Source of the DNA: Blastomyces gilchristii SLH14081 | Lineage: Eukaryota; Ascomycota; Eurotiomycetes; Onygenales; Ajellomycetaceae | Length of the DNA: 64,000 bases | Direction: 5' to 3' | Assembly (NCBI RefSeq): GCF_000003855.2 | Contig: NW_003101645.1 | Span: 140,799 to 204,798 of the forward strand | Part shown: piece by piece, positions 25,735-35,508 of the stretch | How positions within the stretch are numbered: the first letter of the stretch is position 1 | Layout: the number at the start of each line of letters is the position of its first letter | Notes under the pieces: generated by a model | What the model saw: the letters and a program-made list of their open reading frames with translations, nothing else | What the model was told of the DNA's origin: nothing | Databases searched by the model: none | Program-made: the position numbers and the translations under genes

Positions 25735-25971
25735 TGACACTCTGGCCCGGGGTTGTGGTGTGGTAGGGGAGAATGGGGGATAATCCCATACAGGAGTTTT
25801 GAACAACGTCCGGTTCACATTTGGCTGGATAACTCCACCACCACACGGGGTATGCGGTCGGCGATGGGGTCAAAATGCTTGTATGACTGAGGGCTTTTCG
25901 ATGGATCTATCAGCGGGTTCTTATTCAAAAAATCGAGCGAGTTCGTGGTGGAGCGGTTTTTTTTATCTGCG
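25735..25971 (-). promoter_or_regulatory. GC-rich, unmutated 5' terminus of the LINE
   Basis: About 235 bp with many CpG (for example CCGGTTC, GCGGTCGGCG, ATCGAGCGAG) stand out from the AT-rich surroundings. The target duplication begins right after base 25971, so this is the very 5' end of the LINE and the expected place of its internal promoter. It encodes no recognisable protein on either strand. Confidence 0.6.
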
Positions 25972-26080
25972 ACTATCTAATGTTAAAACTGTGTAATAAA
26001 ATCAGTTAAATTAATAATAAGACTATTAAAAAATCTGGTTCTGATCTCAGACACGGTCACACAGTCAGTCTAATTAACAC

Positions 26081-27209
26081 TGTGTATTAACTAGTTTTAA
26101 TTTCATGAAGATACTTCATGTGATGTAATTAAATATATCAGTTAAACTGTTTAATCTCATAGTATTCTTAATATCTTTCTTGAATTGAGAAATTGTCTTA
26201 TCAATATAACTATTCAGTTTATAAAGATTGAATTTCAATCTTTCACTAAGATTAGAATCTCATATAACTGTGTAAGCTGTTAAGATAATAATAGAATAAT
26301 TATTAACATTCTGTAATTAATCTGTAGAGAATCTCTGTTGATGAAGTTTTTTCAGTTATAATTTAAGTTCTAGAACTCTTTACTTCTTCTTCTTCATCTT
26401 AAATATTATCTTAAGATATTTTATCTATTAATCTGATATTATCTCATCTAAACTGTTAACTTCATGAAAATCAGCTTTATTAAGTTATTAAGTAGATCAG
26501 AGAGCTAATCTGACTGTGTCAGAAACTGTATTTAAATCAGCTTTGAATCAAGAGAGTGTTTCAGAGTGTTTATTAATAAAGCTTTCAAATACTTCAGAAG
26601 AATATTCACTGACAGAGTATAAGTGTAAAGAATTATTATTATTAACTAATTTAGTGAAAAGAATATAAGATTGTGAATATATATATAAGTGAGATTATAT
26701 TGAATCTGCTATCTTAATATTCATTTATTGAATTCTTGTCAATATTATTCACTTTTTCTTGCTTTTTTTTTTTTTTTTTTTTTTGCAAATGTAATGTGTT
26801 TTCTGCAAGTCTCTTTTTTAAGTGAGTAGTAGTATTATTAATTATCAAGATCTCAAATGCATCAATACTGATAGAATAAGATGATTTTAACTTCTGATGA
26901 GTGTATTGAATGAAGCAGTAATTAAATAATAATTATATTAACAAGAAATTCTGAATTGACAGTGATTTTGTGCAAAACAGGTCTCATAACCTGTGAAAGA
27001 TGTAAAGCTTGTGTGATTGAAAAGGTTGCTAGCTTGTGAAAAGTTATATGATGAAAGGATTAGTAAGCCAGATCACGTGACCTGACAGTATGTACATTTT
27101 GCCAGATAAGAAGGATTAATTAATTAGAGCTCATATACTCATGTGATCTTCTCTTACTTCACATATTTGTATATCACTACTCTATTATAAACTCGATAAT
27201 GAAGAGAAT
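26081..27209. other. AT-rich mutated DNA, unassigned
   Basis: No gene seen. It lies between the hAT-like element and copia copy 2. A minus-strand frame with frequent stops reads as lysine- and leucine-rich fragments around 26350-26600 that I could not assign. A run of about 20 T lies near 26767-26785. Confidence 0.4.
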
Positions 27210-27214
27210 GAAAA

Positions 27215-27325
27215 TGTAGAATAGTTAAAGATTGTATTAATAGATCTATCTATAAGAAACATAATATAGTGATGAGTCATGTAATCTAGTGAAATTGCTA
27301 ATTACAACAGCTGTAAGAGTTAACA
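27215..27325 (-). repeat. 3' LTR of copia copy 2
   Basis: 111 bp. Against its partner at 33111-33221 I count 19 differences, all transitions and all G:C in the partner against A:T here. The two were identical at insertion, so this is a direct read-out of the mutation process. Confidence 0.93.
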
Positions 27326-28047
27326 CTCTCTCTCAAGATAACAAGAATCACATGCAAAAACACTTAAATTATCAAGATAGTCTGTCAAAATCAAATACAA
27401 ATGTAAAATTAAACATTCTCAACTTTTACATCTGTAAGACCTAGTAAAATCATGAATCATGCAAATGTCACAGTGTTTAGAGATTTAGTGAGTTCATCTG
27501 CTGTTATCTGAGTAGTGAGAATATATTCTAAATCAATGATTCTCTGATTCAACTGTCAATGTGAAAAATGAAAATGTATATCAATGTGTTTACTTCAGAC
27601 TGTAATAACTGTCATCTTTGTGAGATCTATAACACTCTTATTATCAGTGAGAATCTGTATCAGAGATGTAGTGATGAAGTCAAGCTCAATTATAAGGTTT
27701 TGAATTCATGTTGCCTTGCAGACCATCTTACTAAGAGTCATATATTCAGTCTCATTGAAACTTAGAGATATACAAGATTGCTTTATTAAATATCATGAAA
27801 TTGAACTATCTGTGAGCTTAAAAACATAGCTGAATGTTGATTTTCTATCATTATTCAAGAAACTGACTCAATTGAAATCTGAGTAGCTAAAGAGTAGGTA
27901 GAAATCATCAGAGAAATCAGAGAGAATAGAAAGATCAGTAGAAATGAACCTCTTATACAGACTGCATCTGTAGAAAATGTTCAGATTCATGATCTCTTTC
28001 AAATAACATATAACATGTAATAGAGTCTTTCAATATTAAGATATTAA

Positions 28048-28419
28048 GCCCCGGTGGCCGAATGGTTAATGCGGCCACTCAGTAGCACCTTGGCGTGGGA
28101 AACCAAGGCGCGTGGGTTCGAAACCCGCAGGGAATACATTAAATCCAGAACTCAAGCACCTCAGGTTTCTAATAAATACAGAGGTGTACAAATTGCTTCA
28201 ATGAATTGCTCTATGTTTCTGAGCTGGGAAGTTATTATCATATGTATCTAATTGTCACTTCTTTGTATTTTTCTATGTTCTTGTTATCTTGGCATGATCT
28301 TAACACCTGTATTTCCTTCTGTATAATCAACACTTGACCTGTATTTAACATCACGCAAGGACTCATCATGAGCTCCGCTTGCATATGAGTATAATGAAAG
28401 AATAATAATAATAATAATA
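28048..28419 (+). mobile_element. tRNA-derived SINE, copy 2
   Basis: Begins GCCCCGGTGGCCGAATGG and ends in (AAT)n. It has the same tRNA-like head with B box GGTTCGAAACC and the same body as the copy at 13080-13466. The target duplication is ATTAAGATATTAA (28035-28047) and ATTGAGATATTAA (28420-28432), with one G/A difference of the RIP type. Copia copy 1 shows the empty site at 6100-6112. Only lightly mutated, unlike its host element. Confidence 0.92.
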
Positions 28420-31225
28420 ATTGAGATATTAAATCAATATTCTGTTGAGTAAGTAGTAAGATAGTGTGAGTGATATCAGAACATATTTTAACTACAAGAT
28501 ATTATAAATAACTCACATTATATTGATATCATTGAATTGTGAAATCAGTCTCTTTCTCAGATATAGAGAAATCATTAATATAAAATTCATTCTTTATTGA
28601 TATTCTAGCAACAGCTGTATCATCAAGGTAGAAATCTTTAACAAGATATTTAATATATTGATAATATATCAAATCAATTCTCTTATCTGAATAATTAATC
28701 TTTATACTTAAATACTTGATTAACTGATGTAGATTCTTGACTTTCAATTTCTCACTAAGTATACTTACTAGCTAATCAGCATTCTCAGAAGCTTTGAATA
28801 TAATGTTGAGATTATCAATGTAAATTATTATATAGAGGTGATATCTGAATATATAATATCAGAGTACTGAATCATGAGTACTGACTATAAATTCAAGATC
28901 ACTCAACAGAGCTGTTAAGTAATTATATCAGATCTTCACTACAGAGTTCAGACTATATAGACTACTCTCAATTATACAGATAAGTATTTTCAGTGAATCT
29001 ATCTCAAATTCAGTGAATTATCTTATATAGACCTTCTTAGTGAGATGCTTATGAAGATATACTATTACTATATTCACTTAACAGAGTATTCAACTGTGTA
29101 GTACTGCTATTATAAAAAGAATATAATTGACTGTATCAGTGATAACTGAAGTGTAGATCTCTTCTCTAGAATTCTTCTTAAGTCAGTTATTATAAATCAC
29201 TCAATGTGATTTTCTAAGAATATTATCAGAATCAGTATTTAAGTTCACAGGCCTATCTTTCTCAAGAAATACTTAACAGTCTGAAGTAATCAGTTCATCT
29301 CTCAGAATATCAGATCTAGAAATCAAACTTTATATATTACATCTCTTCAGATCAGTAATCTTGTATTATATAAACTTCTTTTAATAATCTTCTACTCTCT
29401 CTGACTATAATATAGTATTCTTGTAGAACTTCAGAAGATTATCTGTAATAAGACTTAGAGTATATATAGTCAGTGATTTCACAGGCTGTAATTATATGAA
29501 ATTCAGATCATTAATATCAGAAGCATCTTCATTATCAATCAGATGAATATCAGGTTTCAGTTCACTGATATTATTAGTGAGTATCACAGATGTGATAACT
29601 AATTCAATAATATAATTAATAAGTTTCACAGATATAATAACTGGTTTTTCAGTAATCAGAAATCTCATATCACTACTGATAATAATCTTATCAGATTCAG
29701 AATGTCATAGACAATATATCAATGTATCACTGAATTCAATAATATGATAGAAATCAGCATATGAAGAAAGCTTATCTGTGAGCTGCTGAGATTTATATAA
29801 GTGAATAAAAACCTCTGTACTTAATCAGTGAAAATATCTCATATTCAGCAGAATATTCATAAGTGTATATTAAGAAATCTTATATAAACTTGAAATCACA
29901 GAAGTCTCTGTAGTAGAGAATCAAAATTTCAAGTTATAAAGAACTGTAGATATAAGAGTATTATTAGTTATTATAATCACTGTCTCTAGAATATCTACTC
30001 AGAACTTCTTAGAGAGATTATCTTTCAAAAGAGCAGCTCTAACTCATCTTATAATAGTGTAAATTCTATGTTTGAAAACATTATTCTGATGTGATAAATA
30101 TAGTGCTGTTGATTCTTATTTAATATCATATAAATTCATAACTATGTGTATACATGTGAATTGAAAAATATCATTAATATCAGTCTGTAGAAAAGCAGAA
30201 ACTGTATATCTGAGATTACTCATGAATCTAAATCATAACTCAAAGTACTGAACAGTCTCATTCTTGAACTTTAAAAAATATACTCAATAGTAGCAGGTTA
30301 TATCACAGATAATAAGTATTCAGTATTTAGTCTTCTAATAAGACTTTAAGAGATAATCAGAGAGATCTTTCAATGTATATTCATCATCTACAAGATTAAT
30401 ATAAACCTTCTCAATGAGTTAAATAGATCTAGGCATCAGTGTTTTTAAATAATCTCATGTCATATCTGTTTTAACACATTTCTTATAAAAGAACTTAGTC
30501 TTAGAATCTTTAATAGTGACTTTAGTATGAGAATTCTTGATCATAGTAATTATAGCATCAGTGTGAATATAACTGAGATCACAGTGTCAGTTCAAAAGAG
30601 TCTTTGATATTCTTATATTCTTAAGATCTGTATTTAGAACTGTAGAATCAATATTATTAACAGTAGTAGTAGCAGTCATAGAAAGATTAACTTTTCAGTT
30701 AAAATTATACTTATAAGACATTATTACAATATACTTAACTATCTTGTTTAAATGATTGAAATTCTCATTGAACTTCTGTTTATTAATCTTATATATATTA
30801 TTCTGAGCAGTTCAAACTATATGAAAAATAACACTGTTCAGAGCTCTGTAAATGAAAAATGAGAGAATAGTAAAAGATAATATAAATTAGAATTTCTGAT
30901 CTTCAAGCTTTATAAATGAGAGCAGATTAACTATAATATTAGAAATATAGTAAATATTCTGTAAATTAATATCATCACTCTCAATCTTCAAGATAACAGT
31001 CTTAATCTTCTTAATAAACTCAGTTTTCTCAGTCACAGAATTGACAGAGATATTATTATTAAAAGATTTAATATTTGAAAAAGAATAAAGCTTATTCATT
31101 ATATTCAGACTTATATATGTATCTAAATATCAAGATCTAGAGAATGAATTTTCAGTGACTGTGAAAGAGAAATAGAACTCAATCTTTATAATTACTGTAT
31201 TTACTGCTGATTAAGAACTTATCAA

Positions 31226-31599
31226 GCCTCAGTGACTGAATGGTTAATGCGGCCACTCAGTAGCACCTTGGCATGAGAAACCAAGGTGTGTGAGTTCGAA
31301 ACCCGCAGGGGATACATTAAATCTGAAACTCAAGCACCTCAGGTTTCTAATAAATACAGAGATGTATAAATCACTTCAATGAATTGCTCTATGTTTCTGA
31401 GCTGAGAAGTTATTATTACATGTATCTAATTATCACTTCTTTGTATTTTTCTATGTTCTTGTTATCTTGGTGTGATCTCAATACCTGTATTTTCTCCTGT
31501 ATAATCAACACTTGATCTGTATTTAACATCATGCAAGAACTCATTATAAGCTCCGCTTGCATATAAGTATAATGAAAGAATAATAATAATAATAATAAT
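31226..31599 (+). mobile_element. tRNA-derived SINE, copy 3 (partly mutated)
   Basis: Begins GCCTCAGTGACTGAATGG, a mutated form of the other copies' start, and ends in (AAT)n. The target duplication is AAGAACTTATCAA (31213-31225) and AAGAACTTATTAA (31600-31612). Copia copy 1 has the empty site at 8893-8905. It carries more G:C to A:T changes than the other two copies, so it probably went through at least one extra round of mutation. Confidence 0.92.
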
Positions 31600-33110
31600 A
31601 AGAACTTATTAAGTTATTCTTCTTCTCTTTTTTCTTATCATTCTTCTTTTTCTTTTTATCAGAGTGTAAGATGAAATATCTATTAACAGTATATCTATAT
31701 CTTCTGCAGTGAGTGTACTTTTATACAGATATACTTTTATTCTCATCTTTATTCTTATCTTTATTCTTATCTTTATTCTTTTTCACAGTCACAGAATCAG
31801 TCTGAGACTGCTTTTTTCACTTAGTAATAATCTTCTTAAATATATAATTGATCAGTTACTTTATTAAATTATTAATATTAATATTAACAATGAGTCTCTG
31901 ACTGATAGAGAAAAACTTATTTAAATATATCTTGATAAATGATCTCTGATAATTCTGCAGATTATTAAGAAAAAGATTATAATATACATTCTTAATACTC
32001 TGACAGAGCTTCTTATAATAGATAATAAAATAGTAGAAATATCTCTGAAAAGTAAGATAATTATTCTTCTTAACTTATAATTTTATCAATTTCTTGAAGA
32101 TATTAACTCATTCTTCTATCAGTGATATTATATATTTAATATTAATTTTATCTTACAGAGCTGTAGTATTATCAGCTTTTAAAATTTTAATAGTAATTTA
32201 AATGTTTTTAATAAGACTTAATAGTATACATCTATATAAAGACTTGAAATGAATTCTTCACTTCTCAGAGTTAATATAATATATAAAAGAGAATTCTCAT
32301 TGAGTTCTCAATAGAATATTAATTTTATTAATAACTTTCATATCAGTTAATATATTAATATATCAGACTTTATAATTAGAGTTATTAAATATAATCACTG
32401 ATTTAATATCTAGTATATATTTAACTTTCTTCTGATATTCTTACAACTCATCTCTTATAGTATCTCTTTATACAGAAACAGATATAGTGAGATATTAAGT
32501 GATTTCAGCTGTAGTTATCTGATTCTATAGTATTATTTATATAAGATTCATAAGATTATCTGCAGTGTAATAGATAGATTGATTCAGATCATCATTAAAA
32601 GTAAGCATTTCAGAGATAAAAAATAGTGAAGAATTTAATAAGTTAAAATAAACAGATTCTACAGATAAATATTAACTCTGCTTTTCTTTATTCTGAAGTT
32701 TCTTTATTATCTCATCATTAAATTTCATACTCTGATGAAAACTGATCTTAGTCTTATCTTACAAGTCAGAAGCCTTCTTATAATAAGTAGTTATTCTATT
32801 AATGAGTTATCTAGTGAAGTGTATAATTCTAAGTCTTGAGCTGAACTCTGAAGTAATAGATATATCACTCATATTAAGATAACTCTGCTTCTTCTAGATA
32901 TGTAAAAAAAAAAGTGATATTCTTCATAATAAAGAACACACTTTCTTAAATAAAATATAAAGTATATAAATCTGCTGATTAGCAGATTCAGAAAAAATGA
33001 AATATCTCTAATAAAGAGTGAAAGTCTTTTCAAAAAAGATGAACTATCTGTGTCAAAAAAATGTTAATTCAGTGTTCTAAAAAGAAAAACATGTCATTCA
33101 GGCTATAATC

Positions 33111-33221
33111 TGTAGAATAGTTGAAGGTTGTATTGATAGATCTATCTACAAGGAACATAATATAGTGGTGGGTCATGTGATCTAGTGGGATCGCTAACCG
33201 CAACGGCCGTAAGGGCCAACA
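33111..33221 (-). repeat. 5' LTR of copia copy 2, bordering the first gene
   Basis: 111 bp, the least mutated of the four LTRs of this family; one site (CATGTG, CACGTG elsewhere) looks mutated here. It marks the edge between the AT-rich block and gene-bearing DNA. Being the element's 5' LTR, it should contain its promoter, directed leftwards away from the gene. Confidence 0.93.
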
Positions 33222-33291
33222 GAAAATACAATTCTCCTCCTTTTGTTTACTCTCCTCAGCCAGCACCGCAAACACAGACAAACGTGAAAAA

Positions 33292-34503
33292 ATGCCTCCA
33301 ACCCTTTCCGGTATCCTGGAAGCAACCCTCATTATCACTGACCAATTCCATTCAACACTCTCAATCTCACTACCCCAATCGGAATCCCAGCCCAGCAACG
33401 TCAACAGCAACAACCCCGCCCCGCTGCCCCTCCCTCTCCTCTCCGCCTCCGCCGCAGCCCTGAAAGCTCAAACAACAAAACTATCTCTCCTAGCCGTAAA
33501 TACCCCTTTCACTCCCTCAGCGCTTATAACTGTTCTCTCAACCGTAAACGAATCCATACTCCCTTCCCTTGTCACAGCTGCCCTTCTCGCGGTACCGACA
33601 GAATACACACAGGCATTCCACGCTGAGGCGAAATTGCTAGTTAAAGATGCGTTGAAGGAGTTTGGAAATTTGGTTGGGGTTGTCAAGGTGATTGCGGATA
33701 GCGGTGGGAGTGGTGATGAGGGGAAGGGAGTGACGGTGACGGAGCAGCAGAAGGGGGAAGTCATGTCGTGTACTGGGCGGTTGTGGAAGACGTGTGAGCA
33801 GTTGGTGTCGTTTGCGGAGGGTGGGGTTGTGGGGTTTGTGGCGGGGAAGGCGAGGCAGTATCTTGAGCTAGTTAAGGATGGGATAAGGGAGCTGGAAGAG
33901 TGGGACCCGGAAGAGGAGGATGATGATGACGAAGATGGTCTCTTTTGGGATGACGGTGATGAGCTTGGGGGTAAGGCGAAGGAGAAGAAGGAAAAGGACA
34001 AAGCTAGCGACGAAAGTAACGATGACGAAGAAACCACCAGCTCCATCGCAAACCTCCAGTCTGAAAAATCAAATCTCCTCCGCCTCCTCAACCCAATCGC
34101 CCAGATATATCCAGCCATAATATCCCACCGTCTAAAATCGAAAACCTCCTCGTCTTCCTCAACATCCAATGACCGAAAACAGAACTACCAACCAAACTCC
34201 ATCCTCTCCTCAGCTCAAATCTCCCAAGTCAACCTCCTTCTCCAGCGTTTAAAGGAACTGCCCAACCTCGTCGACGAGGCCGCTGGCTCTCTGTATGATC
34301 ACGACATCGACAATGTGACCATGTATACCAAGCAACTCTACAAATGTGCCTTTTCAGCGGCGGAGGTGGCACGGTCGCCGTTCATTAAGAGTGTCAATGG
34401 CGAAACGGAGATTGCGGGTGAGGAGGACAAGTTTCCGAAATGGGCAGACACGTGGATGAGGGTTATTGACGGGATTACGAGGTCGAAGGCGGAGGGGTCA
34501 TAG
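33292..34503 (+). CDS. GCIP / cyclin-D1-binding protein 1-like protein
   Basis: Intronless, 403 aa, starting at an ATG in AAAAAATGCC. The N-terminal half is helical and resembles the GCIP (Grap2 and cyclin-D-interacting) N-terminal domain of fungal proteins: a Thr/Leu-rich opening, then FTPSALITVLSTVNESILPS and the stretch TEYTQAFHAEAKLLVKDALKEF. An acidic, low-complexity segment (about residues 205-245, EEDDDDEDG and KAKEKKEKDKA) separates it from a C-terminal helical part. In animals this family binds cyclin D and helix-loop-helix factors; its fungal role is not established. A copia 5' LTR ends 70 bp upstream of the ATG, so the promoter or 5' UTR has been altered. The family call rests on pattern recognition. 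Confidence 0.72.
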   Translation: MPPTLSGILEATLIITDQFHSTLSISLPQSESQPSNVNSNNPAPLPLPLLSASAAALKAQTTKLSLLAVNTPFTPSALITVLSTVNESILPSLVTAALLAVPTEYTQAFHAEAKLLVKDALKEFGNLVGVVKVIADSGGSGDEGKGVTVTEQQKGEVMSCTGRLWKTCEQLVSFAEGGVVGFVAGKARQYLELVKDGIRELEEWDPEEEDDDDEDGLFWDDGDELGGKAKEKKEKDKASDESNDDEETTSSIANLQSEKSNLLRLLNPIAQIYPAIISHRLKSKTSSSSSTSNDRKQNYQPNSILSSAQISQVNLLLQRLKELPNLVDEAAGSLYDHDIDNVTMYTKQLYKCAFSAAEVARSPFIKSVNGETEIAGEEDKFPKWADTWMRVIDGITRSKAEGS

Positions 34504-35508
34504 AGATTATTGCTGCGGCGGCCGTCGTCCATGAACGCATGGATGCCCCTGTGGGAAGAAGATTGGGTAAATGTAGGTGATAGATACTTTATATTTCGTT
34601 GGGGTTATTGTATATGTCTTACCCTTGAAAATTGGGATGGATTTCGCTGCAGATTATATTATTTATATACCCAGGTAGCTATGTGGTTAAGTTCTACGAG
34701 AAAAACACGTGGGCATGGCGATTTTGGTCTCATTAACCAGAGAGTACATGAAACAATATCTGTTCAGTTTATTTACACATAAGAATTCTATTTAATCTGA
34801 TTATTTTCATCTGGTTTGTACCTTTTATATACACAGGCATATGGAGGACACGGGATTATATATATGAGTAAACAGAGAAACGAAAACGAAAAGGAAGAAT
34901 GGAGCAAAGTTAGTCGATTCAGGGGGAAAATGCCGATTCAAAGAGAAAGGGACGTGCAGAAAGGAAAAGGCAAAAAAAAAAAAAAAAAAAAAAAAAATGC
35001 AAAACGAATGAAGAAGGAAAAAAAAAAGCACCCAAAAGAGGAAGAAATCTAAGCTGTTGCTGGATATATACAAAGTAGATCGACGAAAAATAGGACAAGA
35101 AAGATGCATGGAAACAAGTAAATGAAATAGGAGATATGGGAAAAATATAATCGCTCCACGCTTGGGAAGATTTCACGACGGAGTTTCTCATGGGCAGCGT
35201 CAGACGAAGATTTCGGCCCGAGCAATAAAAATTATGAAGTAAAGGGCCGAGAGTGAAAAGATAATACAGAGGAGAAAAAAAGCACCTGTGACAGGTAAAC
35301 GCAAGAGGAGCAGACAGACGGAGACACAGGAGGACGTGGACAGGCAAATTAAGAAAAATGAAATAATTGGAAAAAAATATGAAAAATCCAAAAAGAAAAT
35401 ATTACATGAACAGTGTAAGTAAATATAAGATGGTGATGGTACAAGCCCGCAGGGTCTCCAGGTAGAATTCCCTGTTTCTTCTCCTGGCTCTAAGTAAATA
35501 AAATCCCC
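34504..35508. other. Intergenic region between convergent genes
   Basis: Holds the 3' ends of the genes at 33292 and 35509. Small reading frames here look random. A run of about 24 A lies near 34974-34997. No RNA gene was seen. Confidence 0.6.

Larger units (their letters stand above)
18264..25971 (-). mobile_element. Full-length Tad1-like LINE (non-LTR retrotransposon)
   Basis: On the minus strand the order is 5' region (25971 to about 24500), ORF1 with zinc knuckles, ORF2 with endonuclease, reverse transcriptase and RNase H, a 3' UTR, and a (TAA)n tail (18264-18280). ACTATCTAATGTTA is present at 18250-18263 and 25972-25985, a 14-bp duplication that fixes both ends. Its length is about 7.7 kb including a 100-base gap. 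ORF2 and ORF1 are full of stops from C-to-T changes. The first 230 bp of the 5' end are GC-rich and look unmutated. It is inserted in the hAT-like element. Confidence 0.9.
17845..26072. mobile_element. Short non-autonomous hAT-like DNA transposon, split by the LINE
   Basis: TAGACTGACCGT at 17845-17856 faces ACAGTCAGTCTA at 26061-26072, a 12-bp terminal inverted repeat with one C/T difference. ATTAACAC is duplicated immediately outside, at 17837-17844 and 26073-26080. Eight-bp duplications and (C/T)AG-starting termini are typical of hAT elements. Removing the LINE and one copy of its duplication leaves about 506 bp, too short for a transposase. The left arm repeats GATCTCATTT-like motifs (17878, 18012, 18189), as expected of subterminal transposase-binding sites. 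Confidence 0.75.
27457..32872 (-). pseudogene. gag-pol of copia copy 2, inactivated
   Basis: From the gag ATG (32870-32872) to the stop (27457-27459) is 5416 nt. Subtracting the two SINEs with one copy of each duplication (772 nt) leaves 4644 nt, or 1548 codons, again without net frameshift. The 12-nt difference from copy 1 matches one unit of the repeat near 31740-31785. The frame at 30887-31099 keeps the protease-to-integrase linker (IYYISNIIVNLLSFIKLE). Numerous stops rule out function. Confidence 0.9.
27215..33221 (-). mobile_element. Ty1/copia retrotransposon, copy 2, with two SINE insertions
   Basis: Same family as 5280-10525. The LTRs are 27215-27325 and 33111-33221 (111 bp each) and GAAAA is duplicated at 27210-27214 and 33222-33226. 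It is interrupted by SINEs at 28048-28419 and 31226-31599, both missing at the matching sites of copy 1. It is more heavily mutated than copy 1 over most of its length. Its coding strand is minus, so its 5' LTR lies at the right edge, head to head with the first host gene and 70 bp from that gene's ATG. Confidence 0.95.

Noticed and set aside
25735..25985. Mitochondrial or foreign DNA insertion
   Set aside because: No mitochondrial-type composition or gene is visible, and the boundary fits the LINE end better.
25799..25996. Short protein gene in the GC-rich island
   Set aside because: The island ends exactly at the LINE target duplication, so it is the LINE 5' terminus; the frame has no recognisable domain.
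28048..28140. Functional tRNA gene
   Set aside because: The A box, B box and hairpin are those of the SINE head. No proper acceptor-stem closure is seen, and the same sequence recurs with the SINE body and target duplications.
1..33221. Active retrotransposon or intact gene in the AT-rich block
   Set aside because: All pol frames have multiple stops and altered catalytic residues (for example D to N in both reverse transcriptase boxes).
33468..34169. 233-codon minus-strand frame rich in Ser and Phe
   Set aside because: Antisense of the GCIP-like gene and its acidic stretch; no motif of its own.
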